A stretch of DNA of 51,018 nt from assembly GCA_022447625.1 (NCBI GenBank), contig JAKVAX010000023.1, forward strand, positions 1-51,018. Direction: 5' to 3'. Positions 36,925 through 44,414 of this stretch are shown here, in pieces. The translations under genes were made by a program, and so were the position numbers. The notes under the pieces were generated by a model. That model saw only the letters and a program-made list of their open reading frames with translations. It was not told where the DNA came from and did no database searches. The DNA comes from Flavobacteriales bacterium (GTDB lineage: Bacteria > Bacteroidota > Bacteroidia > Flavobacteriales_D > Sanyastnellaceae). How positions within the stretch are numbered: position 1 is the first letter of the stretch; each line of letters begins with the position of its first letter.

Positions 36925-38560
36925 ACTTTCCGAAGAGCTGCGCCAAGAGCTCGCTGATGCCGTAGATCGATTTATATCCTACGGAGCCATCATGGATCGT
37001 CAAACTCGTCGATACATCGCTGCTTGGGTACAAGAAAAATTGATTCCCGGAGTCGCAGATCTTGACGAACTGGATCCAGAGTATTTCCGCTATTTTGAGG
37101 AGGCAATAGGTCATGTACTCGAGGATGAATTACTTCAGGAGATCTGTCAGAGCCATTCAAACCTCGCCGTTCAAATTGTGAAAGATATGTTGGTGTGGTT
37201 CCGAAGGTCATTTTCTATGATGGAAGAAGGCCATGCGTTTGAAGAAGAACAAGTTGCCCTGGAGTCTTGGACGGTTCGTCCAATGGAGCACGTGTTTGAG
37301 CGGTGGGGCTTCTTTCGGAAAACAATTGCGAATTACTACACCTCAGATGAGATCGATAGCTCGTATCATACTTTCCGCGTTAGCGAGATCAAACAACAGA
37401 GTAACTGGGGAGAGCTGAGGCCATCGCTTCGTTTAGAAATTGAGCGACTATTTGATGATCTGCTGCGCCAATGGGACGCCATGATGTACGCTAAGATCCT
37501 AGCTTTTCGTTTGAAGCGTGCCGATAAGCTCATCAATGATTTGGGTGAGAATCTTCTAGGGAAAGCCAGAGAATTCAAGCAGCTGAACGAGCTCATTGAG
37601 CCGTTTGCAGGATATGCTTCAAGGTATTGGGACCTCAGTCGCGACCTCTGGTCGGATAGCAGCTTTGATGTCATCGAGAAGTTCCGAGATCTCTTGGAGA
37701 AAGAGGACGAGATCAAGGCGTTGGCTGATATGCTCGGCAAGATGCGTCAAGCAGACCTTTTGACCGAGGAAGATGAGTTCACACAGATCACCGAATACGA
37801 AGCAGAAACCCGTGATCCGAACCGTAAGGAAGAGGTGATAGGGGTGTTTGAAAGCAATGATCTGAACCATTTGATTTCTTCTGAGGCTGCGCTACTGGCT
37901 GACGAAGCAACGGAGAGCATCTTTCTTAAGAAGTTTGCTGATCAAGCCCTGTTGACTCAGCAGTTTGAAACGAAGGTCACGACGTCGAATACAGATCAAG
38001 AAAAGATCAAGTACGAGCGAACTAAGAAGAAAGAGAAGGGTCCTTTCATTATTTGTGTAGACACCTCTGGGTCGATGGAAGGGAAGCCTGAGATGATTGC
38101 GAAGGTGCTCTGTTTTGCGATTATGAAAATGGCTAGCGCCGAAAATCGTAGAGCCTATTTGATCAACTTCTCGACTGGCATCAAGACCCTTGATCTACTC
38201 AACATCTCTGATGATCTTGACGGCTTGGCTGAATTCCTTCGCATGTCTTTTATGGGGGGCACAGATATTTCGCTGGCATTGCATGAGGCATTGACTCAAC
38301 TACAAGAAGAGAGCTATGAAGATGCCGACGTCTTGGTGATTTCAGACTTCATCATGTACAAGTTAGACAGCGATGTCTCCCGTAGAATGGAGTTTCAACA
38401 AGTGAATCACAACACGCGTTTCCATAGTTTGATCATTTCTGATGAAGGAAACCAAGCCATCATTGATCTATTCGACAATGTGTGGTTTTACGATCCGGAA
38501 CAAAAAGGGATTCTTCGAAGTATTCGAAATGAGCTGGCGAAGGTGATAGAAGACTACTGA
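36908..38560 (+). CDS. VWA domain protein, ViaA-like partner of the RavA-like ATPase
   Basis: A 550-residue protein with a mainly helical, acidic N-terminal about 350 residues and a C-terminal von Willebrand A domain. The metal-ion-dependent adhesion site is complete: DTSGSMEGK (about 385), a Thr in FMGGTDISLAL and an Asp in VLVISDFIMY. In E. coli, ViaA stimulates RavA and the pair affects respiratory complexes and aminoglycoside uptake; that role is inferred here. ATG 36908, inside the 3' end of the ATPase gene, is preferred to an upstream TTG, and the overlap suggests coupled translation. One exact 13-base motif (37373) and one variant (38132) lie in this gene. Confidence 0.83.
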   Translation: MKNSNKLSEELRQELADAVDRFISYGAIMDRQTRRYIAAWVQEKLIPGVADLDELDPEYFRYFEEAIGHVLEDELLQEICQSHSNLAVQIVKDMLVWFRRSFSMMEEGHAFEEEQVALESWTVRPMEHVFERWGFFRKTIANYYTSDEIDSSYHTFRVSEIKQQSNWGELRPSLRLEIERLFDDLLRQWDAMMYAKILAFRLKRADKLINDLGENLLGKAREFKQLNELIEPFAGYASRYWDLSRDLWSDSSFDVIEKFRDLLEKEDEIKALADMLGKMRQADLLTEEDEFTQITEYEAETRDPNRKEEVIGVFESNDLNHLISSEAALLADEATESIFLKKFADQALLTQQFETKVTTSNTDQEKIKYERTKKKEKGPFIICVDTSGSMEGKPEMIAKVLCFAIMKMASAENRRAYLINFSTGIKTLDLLNISDDLDGLAEFLRMSFMGGTDISLALHEALTQLQEESYEDADVLVISDFIMYKLDSDVSRRMEFQQVNHNTRFHSLIISDEGNQAIIDLFDNVWFYDPEQKGILRSIRNELAKVIEDY

Positions 38561-39099
38561 TTTGGCGGTTTACGTAAAGTGGAATGGCTACGGAATCCAT
38601 TGGGCTCGATGTAGCGGTTGGCTTCTAACTCATCTTCGCGCGCGTCTCTGATAAAGAGAATTTGCCCTTCGAACCAGAGATCAACTCCGGCCATGGCGTG
38701 ATTGCAATCCACCACGAAGTAATTCTCACCCTTCTCTATAATCTTACCGGCAAACGCCTCGCCCGCGTTCGTGTTCATCTGAATGAGATCATCTACTTCG
38801 TAGTTGTCGAACGGGTACCTCGGATTCTCTTGCAGTTCATCGGTAAATATTTGCTTGATCTGCCCTTGGTCGTGATTACCATAAGCATCTGCACTAGCGA
38901 TTCCGAACGCGAATTGCTGTCCTTCGCGCAAGGGAGACAGGTTTTCTTCGAATACAGGTAGCATAGCTCCCGAACCGAATAACCACTTCATTGGCCACTG
39001 TTCGTCCATCTCCTCCAATAGCTCTCCTTGCGCATTGCCTTGACGCAATTGGTACTTGATTTCAATGATTTTTTCCTTACCTACCTTCCGTATTTTCAT
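38554..39099 (-). CDS. FKBP-type peptidyl-prolyl cis-trans isomerase, SlyD-like
   Basis: A 181-residue cytosolic prolyl isomerase/chaperone. It opens with the FKBP strand IIEIKYQLRQGNAQGELLEE, then PMKWLFGSGAMLPVFEENL (the GxGxLIPGFE-type block), then REGQQFAFGIASADAYGNHDQ, after which the SlyD insert-in-flap domain follows (to about 145). The strand VVDCNHAMAG-DLWFEGQIL returns to the FKBP fold. The long His/Cys-rich metal tail of E. coli SlyD is missing; the tail here is short and basic. Its stop overlaps the convergent ViaA-like gene by seven bases. Confidence 0.9.
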   Translation of the reverse strand: MKIRKVGKEKIIEIKYQLRQGNAQGELLEEMDEQWPMKWLFGSGAMLPVFEENLSPLREGQQFAFGIASADAYGNHDQGQIKQIFTDELQENPRYPFDNYEVDDLIQMNTNAGEAFAGKIIEKGENYFVVDCNHAMAGVDLWFEGQILFIRDAREDELEANRYIEPNGFRSHSTLRKPPNQ

Positions 39100-39208
39100 G
39101 TTCTTTTAACAACCGTTATCGCTGAAAGTTGTATTCCCAGTTTAATTGTTAAACTATTTGAAATCAACAGTTTTAGTCTGTATCATATAGCTACAAATCT
39201 GTATTTCG

Positions 39209-39216
39209 TATCTTTG
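39209..39216 (+). promoter_or_regulatory. -7 promoter element of the metal-handling operon, leaderless start
   Basis: TATCTTTG is an exact TAnnTTTG match ending six bases before the ATG at 39222. A transcript starting at the usual distance would begin at or within a base or two of the start codon. The upstream GTG at 39216 overlaps the box and cannot be on that transcript. No TTTG -33 element is visible, which would suit an activated promoter. Confidence 0.6.
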
Positions 39217-39221
39217 TGAAG

Positions 39222-39617
39222 ATGTTGACGCGCATTTCATCAGCTCTTTTCTTGGTATGGTACGCTGCCATTACCACCGGTTTTCAGGTCCATTTGCATT
39301 ACTGCTGTGGTCATCTGGCTGGTATTGAGGTGCATTCTATGGCTAGCGCCGAAGAGGATACCTGTTGCGATTCACATCAGACTGCATGTTGCTCAAAGAA
39401 GGGGTGTTGCTCTTCTGAAGATGTTGTTCTGGCCTTTGATGAAGACAAGCAGTTCTTCGGAGCTAGTGCAGCACTTTCTAAGATTCAGTATGTATCAAGC
39501 ACTGACTTCTATGAAATAGAAATCGACGTGCAACGTACAGCGCATCAAACAGTGCACGTGCTTCCGCACGGCCCTCCGCTGTATCTTCTCTACGAACAAC
39601 GCCTTCATTATGGATGA
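39222..39617 (+). CDS. Small secreted Cys/His-rich protein, HYC_CC_PP type
   Basis: A 131-residue exported protein with a signal peptide (MLTRISSALFLVWYAAITTG). It has the signature features of the HYC_CC_PP family as I recall it: HLHYCCGH after the signal peptide, a CC pair within a run of Cys (CCDSHQTACCSKKGCCSS) and HGPPLYLLY near the end. Eleven or so Cys and several His suggest that it binds a soft metal such as copper in the periplasm. Start 39222 is chosen because the promoter box overlaps the earlier GTG. It is the first gene of a three-gene set with an HMA protein and a TonB receptor; one 13-base motif variant occurs at 39342. Confidence 0.78.
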   Translation: MLTRISSALFLVWYAAITTGFQVHLHYCCGHLAGIEVHSMASAEEDTCCDSHQTACCSKKGCCSSEDVVLAFDEDKQFFGASAALSKIQYVSSTDFYEIEIDVQRTAHQTVHVLPHGPPLYLLYEQRLHYG

Positions 39618-39671
39618 TGAATAAAGTGACCTTCAATTCTATCGATTGACACTTTATTTAAATCCATTATC

Positions 39672-40169
39672 ATGAAATTCATTCTTAATCTTACTGCAGT
39701 CCTCTTTTTTGGGCTCTTTATTCAAACGGCTACAGGCCAAGTTGTTACCGAGAAATTCTGGGTAGGTGGGGTATGCGATATGTGCAAAGAACGCATTGAA
39801 ACTACCCTCGATACGAAAGGTGTGAAAATGGCGGAATACGACCTCCAGACTAACACACTTGAAGTTACCTACGCATCAAACAAGATCTCTTCAAATCAAA
39901 TCCATAAACTGCTAAACGCGAAGGGGCATGATACCTCTAAGTCAAAAGCATCAGACGAATCTTATGACGAGGTTCATGGCTGTTGCAAGTACCGCGAAGC
40001 AGAGAAGTCTAGTTGTTCTAAGGATTGCACTGACATAAAGTGTGATGATAAGAAGGACAAGAAGTCACGTGCTGACAAGGATTGTAAGGACAAAGACTGC
40101 AAAGACAAGAAGGGTAAGGAAGAAGACGATCACGATCACGATGAAGACGACGATCACGGCGATCATTAA
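39672..40169 (+). CDS. Secreted HMA-domain metal-binding protein with Cys/His/Asp-rich tail
   Basis: A 165-residue periplasmic metallochaperone-like protein. Residues 1-22 are a signal peptide (ending TATG-QVV). The HMA domain at about 23-88 has the metal-binding loop GVCDMCKERIETTL, where CxxC binds Cu(I) in known relatives. A linker with HGCCKY follows, then a low-complexity tail rich in Cys, Lys, Asp and His (KDCKDKDCKDKKG, then DDHDHDEDDDHGDH). The tail would bind additional metal. The last 29 bases are shared with the next gene in another frame, so the His/Asp tail and the start of the receptor's signal peptide are encoded by the same DNA. Confidence 0.88.
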   Translation: MKFILNLTAVLFFGLFIQTATGQVVTEKFWVGGVCDMCKERIETTLDTKGVKMAEYDLQTNTLEVTYASNKISSNQIHKLLNAKGHDTSKSKASDESYDEVHGCCKYREAEKSSCSKDCTDIKCDDKKDKKSRADKDCKDKDCKDKKGKEEDDHDHDEDDDHGDH

Positions 40170-42438
40170 GCCACTCGGGCTGGTCCTTGCCTTTTCCTTT
40201 TTATTCCTAAGCGATTCCGCGTTAGCGCAGAAGAACTACCCAAAATTCGTCAAAGGGAAGGTCATGACGCCTTGTCCTTCTGGAGGGCCTACACCTGACC
40301 CATTGCCTGGGGCGAATGTCTATTGGAAGGGAACACAGGTAGGCGAGATGACGGACGCCTACGGCTTCTTCAAAATTCGCACAGACCAAGCTACCGACAC
40401 GCTGGTATTCTCTTTTGTGGGCTATACCACCGGATACGTCTTGTACGAAGGTCAAGACTATTTAGAGGTGACCTTAGCCGCAGGAGAGTTGATTGACGCA
40501 GCCGAAGTGGTGAGCGATGGCGGGAGCACCAGAATGGAGATGCTTGACCCCCGCGTTGCTCAAACCATTGATAGACGCGAGTTAACTAAAGCGGCCTGTT
40601 GCAATCTGAGTGATAGCTTTGAAACAAACGCTAGTGTTGATGCCTCATATACGGATGCTGTTACAGGTTCAAAGCAGATCAAAATGCTCGGACTCGATGG
40701 CAAATACGTTGAAATGACCAAGGATAATCTACCGGCCATTCGCGGCTTAGCGACCATCTTTGGACTGTACAATGTACCGGGTCCTTGGGTAGATCAGATC
40801 CATATTTCGAAAGGGGTAGGGTCAGTAACCAGCGGATATGAGAGCATTACAGGACAGATCAATGTCTCATTGAAGAATCCGGTAAATGCTGAGAAGTACT
40901 ATCTGAATTTGTACGGGAATCAAGGAGGGCGAACAGAACTCAATTTCCATACACGTCAGAATGTAGGTCGCAAGTGGGGGACAACCATCATGCTTCACAC
41001 GGAATACGGTAACCTTCAAATGGACAACAACGAGGATGGTTTCATGGATAATCCGTTGAAGGAAGACCTTGTTTTCCGAAATCAATGGATGTACGCAGGA
41101 GATCGGGGCTTGGAAGGGCAGTACGCACTCACGGCAGTCACACGAAATATTCAAGGTGGACAGTTGAGCAGTCTAGCCACTGGTGATGGTGGTTTCGATG
41201 CCCTTTGGAGGTCTGAGATTGACATGAAACAGCTGCAAGCCGCTGCCAAAACGGGGTATGTATTTCCTGGTCAAAACTGGAAGAGCTTTGGCTCACAATT
41301 CTCAGGAGAGTACTACGAACAGAACTCGAACTTTGGTGAACGCACCTACCGCGGAGTGCAACGCTACTTTAGAGGAAACGTGCTTTACAGTTCGATCATT
41401 GGCAATACCAATCACAAGTTCACCACGGGTGTTAGTTATATCTACGACAGCTATGATGAAGACCTCGATAGCCTGAACTACGTTCGAACAGAGCAGGTTC
41501 CAGGTGCGTTCTTTGAGTATACCTGGTCGAATATTGAGCGTTTTACCCTCGTGGCTGGGATGCGTGTTGATGACAACAACCTGTACGGGTTGTTCTGGAC
41601 CCCTCGGATGCATTTCCGCTACAGTTTAACCGAGAACACTTCGATAAAAATGGTGGGTGGACGAGGCTACCGTACTGCCAATGTGATCATGGAGAACATG
41701 GGCCAGTTGGCGAGTAATCGTCGATGGGTGTTCGAAAGCCAAGCGAATCTACCAGGTTTCGGGCTTCGTCCTGAAGTAGCTTGGAACTACGGAGTGAACT
41801 TCTTGCACAGATTCAGATTGGCATATCGCGATGCGACCCTCTCGCTTGATTTCTATCGTACCGATTTTGAAGATCAAGTGATTACCGACTTAGAGAATGC
41901 ACGCGAGGTGCGCTTTTACAATTTGGAAGGCAGTAGTTTCTCAAACAGTGCGCAAGCTGAGTTCAGCTGGTCTCCGATACGAAGAGTTGATGTGCGTGTG
42001 GCGTATCGTTGGCTAGAGGTGAAGACTGACTTTAAGCAAGGTCGAGTTGATCTACCGTTGGTGTCGACACATCGTGCGTTCACCAACATTGGATACGAGA
42101 CTAAGAAGAACGACAAAGAAGCACAATGGAAATTTGACGTTACGTTCCAGTGGATTGGTGATCAACGTATTCCGAGCACAGCTTTGAATGATGAGGAATT
42201 CCAATTGGAGGAACGGAGCGATGACTACTTCTTGTTGAATGCGCAAGTGACGCGTGTTTTCTCAAAGTCATTTGAGGTATATGTTGGTGGAGAAAACCTA
42301 CTCAACTTCCAACAACCGAATGTTGTTCTATCTGCAGAAGATCCATACAGTGAATTCTTTGATGCTTCACTTGTTTGGGGACCGGTATTCGGTTCCATGG
42401 TATACGGCGGCTTGCGTTGGATGCCTTGGAGTGAATAA
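40141..42438 (+). CDS. TonB-dependent receptor, probable copper or other metal importer
   Basis: A 765-residue outer-membrane receptor. ATG 40141 begins a good signal peptide (IIKPLGLVLAFSFLFLSDSALAQ) and overlaps the HMA gene by 29 bases; the open frame upstream is only the other frame of that gene. A CarboxypepD_reg-like domain follows (DPLPGANVYWKGTQVGEM). The plug contains ELTKAACCNLSDSFETN, a CC-containing block seen in receptors that travel with HMA and HYC_CC_PP genes, and then DGKYVEMTKDNLPAIRGLA. The barrel extends to a final aromatic strand (GGLRWMPW). Copper as ligand is inferred from the neighbours and the Cys pair. A bidirectional terminator follows. Confidence 0.88.
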   Translation: MKTTITAIIKPLGLVLAFSFLFLSDSALAQKNYPKFVKGKVMTPCPSGGPTPDPLPGANVYWKGTQVGEMTDAYGFFKIRTDQATDTLVFSFVGYTTGYVLYEGQDYLEVTLAAGELIDAAEVVSDGGSTRMEMLDPRVAQTIDRRELTKAACCNLSDSFETNASVDASYTDAVTGSKQIKMLGLDGKYVEMTKDNLPAIRGLATIFGLYNVPGPWVDQIHISKGVGSVTSGYESITGQINVSLKNPVNAEKYYLNLYGNQGGRTELNFHTRQNVGRKWGTTIMLHTEYGNLQMDNNEDGFMDNPLKEDLVFRNQWMYAGDRGLEGQYALTAVTRNIQGGQLSSLATGDGGFDALWRSEIDMKQLQAAAKTGYVFPGQNWKSFGSQFSGEYYEQNSNFGERTYRGVQRYFRGNVLYSSIIGNTNHKFTTGVSYIYDSYDEDLDSLNYVRTEQVPGAFFEYTWSNIERFTLVAGMRVDDNNLYGLFWTPRMHFRYSLTENTSIKMVGGRGYRTANVIMENMGQLASNRRWVFESQANLPGFGLRPEVAWNYGVNFLHRFRLAYRDATLSLDFYRTDFEDQVITDLENAREVRFYNLEGSSFSNSAQAEFSWSPIRRVDVRVAYRWLEVKTDFKQGRVDLPLVSTHRAFTNIGYETKKNDKEAQWKFDVTFQWIGDQRIPSTALNDEEFQLEERSDDYFLLNAQVTRVFSKSFEVYVGGENLLNFQQPNVVLSAEDPYSEFFDASLVWGPVFGSMVYGGLRWMPWSE

Positions 42439-42455
42439 ACGAATTGAAAGGAATA

Positions 42456-42483
42456 AAAAAGGAGGCTCTCAGGCCTCCTTTTT
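42456..42483. terminator. Bidirectional terminator between the receptor and the T9SS-cargo gene
   Basis: AAAAAGGAGGC, a TCTCAG loop, then GCCTCCTTTTT: an 11-pair stem with A and T runs on either side, placed between convergent genes. Confidence 0.93.
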
Positions 42484-42497
42484 CGTTTGTCAGATAA

Positions 42498-43301
42498 TCA
42501 TCGTACGATGAATGTCTTAGTAATGTGTTGGCTTTCTCTGGCAATATCAATCAAGTAAACACCGCTTTTGAGTTGGGAGACATCAATGACACCACCGGTG
42601 AATTCTTGTGCAACGATTTTTCCGTTTTCGTCATAGATAACCATCGGAAGGTTCGGTTCCACTCCTTTGACGTACAATTGTTCAGAGGCTGGATTGGGAT
42701 AGATCTCTATCTCGGGAGCGAGATCTTCGCTCACTGAAATAGCATCATCAAACCCCATCGCGTCAACAGAAATCCATGTTTCAGGACTTCCCTCTAAGAA
42801 GATTTCACCATAACCCGCTTGTACATACACACTGACATCAGTGATTACCGGCTCAATCTGATTGAGGGTCATGGTCACTTCTTGCCATGTTTCAATGCTC
42901 TCTCCAGAGGCCCATTGGGTGATGTACACCGGCAAACCGTTGTTCGAGAAAATGAGCTGGACTTTGACAGAGTCTTGTCCTTCAATGTTGCATTTCACAG
43001 CGAAATTGAAGGTGGGAGGTATGGCGTCACATGAGGCTACCTGAAAGGCTAATCCAGGTGCGGCTTCAAAGAAGTTAAATGGGAACACCTGCATCGCTAC
43101 TTCACCTTCGTAGGCTGAAGAGTCAGGGAAGGTATTCTCGAATAGTTGACTGTTCATCACATCCCAGTCTACCGGATTGAAGTTCCAGACACCAACTTCC
43201 CAGTCTTCGAAACCGGCATTGGAGAATTCTGGGTATTGAGCAGAAGAGGAAAATGAGACCAAGACGAAGATCGCTGAGAGTAGCGTGTTGAGTTTAAGCA
43301 T
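42498..43301 (-). CDS. T9SS type A-sorted secreted protein
   Basis: A 267-residue exported protein. The signal peptide is MLKLNTLLSAIFVLVSFSSSA. The body (about 22-190) is beta-rich and starts EFSNAGFEDWEVG, as in carbohydrate-binding or PCMD-like secreted domains that I cannot assign further. The last about 75 residues, EIEIYPNPASEQLYVKG through GKIVAQEF to SGVYLIDIARESQHITKTFIVR, form a textbook type A sorting domain for the type IX secretion system. It is expected on the cell surface or released. It is a single gene, convergent with the metal-receptor gene. Confidence 0.9.
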   Translation of the reverse strand: MLKLNTLLSAIFVLVSFSSSAQYPEFSNAGFEDWEVGVWNFNPVDWDVMNSQLFENTFPDSSAYEGEVAMQVFPFNFFEAAPGLAFQVASCDAIPPTFNFAVKCNIEGQDSVKVQLIFSNNGLPVYITQWASGESIETWQEVTMTLNQIEPVITDVSVYVQAGYGEIFLEGSPETWISVDAMGFDDAISVSEDLAPEIEIYPNPASEQLYVKGVEPNLPMVIYDENGKIVAQEFTGGVIDVSQLKSGVYLIDIARESQHITKTFIVR

Positions 43302-43346
43302 CGTTGAGGTTTTTATGAAGATGCGAGTTCTGGGTTGAATAGTTGC

Positions 43347-44414
43347 CTAGAACAATCGCATTTGGTCAGAAGGGATTTCGAATTGACTCAAGTCTAAAGA
43401 AGATGGAGGTGGAGCATGGAGGTATTGTTTCCGCGCTAGCGATACCATAGCTTTCACCTGTTCCGCAATTCTGCCTTCGCCGCGCATTCGATCTCCAAAA
43501 TCACTGGCATTAAGGGTTCCGCTGTGAGTTTCGCGTATCTGGTTGAGCACCTTGTTGGCGCGATCGGGAAAAGCTTCCCAAACCCAGTCTTCGAAGATGT
43601 CGCTGATCTGACCATTCAATCTGACCAGAATGTAGTTGACACTGTAAGCCCCACGTTGCCCTACTTCCTTGACAAGGTTAAAGACTTCATAATTATTCAA
43701 CCCTGGGATGATCGGAGCCATGTTCACATTCACGGAGATTCCTTCCTTAGTCAGTATTTCAAGTGCTTTCAGACGCTGTTTGATTGTCGATGTTCTCGGC
43801 TCCATGGCGCGTCGTAAGTCTTCGTTGAGGGTGGTAATAGATAGGGTCAGTCTGAGCAGATTAAGCTCGTTGAGCTCTTTGAGAATGTCGAGATCCCGGA
43901 GGATGAGGGCATTCTTAGTGATCAGTCCTACTGGGTTTTTGTATTTCAGGAATGTTTGGAGGAGCTGCCGAGTGATCTTGAACTTTCTTTCTGCCGGTTG
44001 GTAGCAATCGGTATTACCGCTGAGTGGTACCAATTCGGGTTGGTATCCCCTGCGTTCAAACCACTTCTCTAACATTTTCGGTGCGCTGGGTTTGTAAAGA
44101 ATGGTTCGCTCAAAATCTTCACCTGCGCTATAGCCCCAGTATTCATGGCTGTTTCGGGCGTAGCAATAGACGCAACCGTGCTCGCACCCTTGGTAGGGGT
44201 TGATTGACCACGTGAAGGGTACATCCGGACTATTATTCTTGGTCACAATGGTCTTGGGGAAGACTTCAATGTAGCGCGTCTTATTGTCCTCAAACGCTTC
44301 GCCTTCGAGGGCGCAGTGCTCGAGGTAGTCATCCAACACCTCATATTCATGCTGAAAGAATCGGTTGTGTGGGTTGGTGGTGGAACCGCGTTGTGCTCTA
44401 TGTTTTTTCATCAT
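43347..44414 (-). CDS. Radical SAM protein, PA0069 family (SplB-like)
   Basis: A 355-residue iron-sulfur enzyme. CEHGCVYCYARN (Cx3Cx2C) binds the [4Fe-4S] cluster that cleaves S-adenosylmethionine; NPYQGCEHG and PLSGNTDCYQPAE are typical of the PA0069 group. The barrel continues through GLITKNALILRDLDIL and ITTLNEDLRRAMEPR. No member of this group has a firmly established reaction that I know of, but SplB-like ancestry and this gene's overlap with dnaE suggest a DNA-repair role. The ATG shares one base with the dnaE stop codon, so the two are co-translated. One 13-base motif (43429) lies near its 3' end. Confidence 0.9.
   Translation of the reverse strand: MMKKHRAQRGSTTNPHNRFFQHEYEVLDDYLEHCALEGEAFEDNKTRYIEVFPKTIVTKNNSPDVPFTWSINPYQGCEHGCVYCYARNSHEYWGYSAGEDFERTILYKPSAPKMLEKWFERRGYQPELVPLSGNTDCYQPAERKFKITRQLLQTFLKYKNPVGLITKNALILRDLDILKELNELNLLRLTLSITTLNEDLRRAMEPRTSTIKQRLKALEILTKEGISVNVNMAPIIPGLNNYEVFNLVKEVGQRGAYSVNYILVRLNGQISDIFEDWVWEAFPDRANKVLNQIRETHSGTLNASDFGDRMRGEGRIAEQVKAMVSLARKQYLHAPPPSSLDLSQFEIPSDQMRLF

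Noticed and set aside
40042-40140. An upstream start for the second TonB receptor
   Set aside because: Those codons are the alternate frame of the HMA tail (Arg/Thr/Lys-rich) and would bury the signal peptide.
1569-43441. The 13-base motif as a Chi or KOPS-type polar site
   Set aside because: Both orientations are nearly equally frequent in this window; a genome-wide skew test would be needed to revive the idea.
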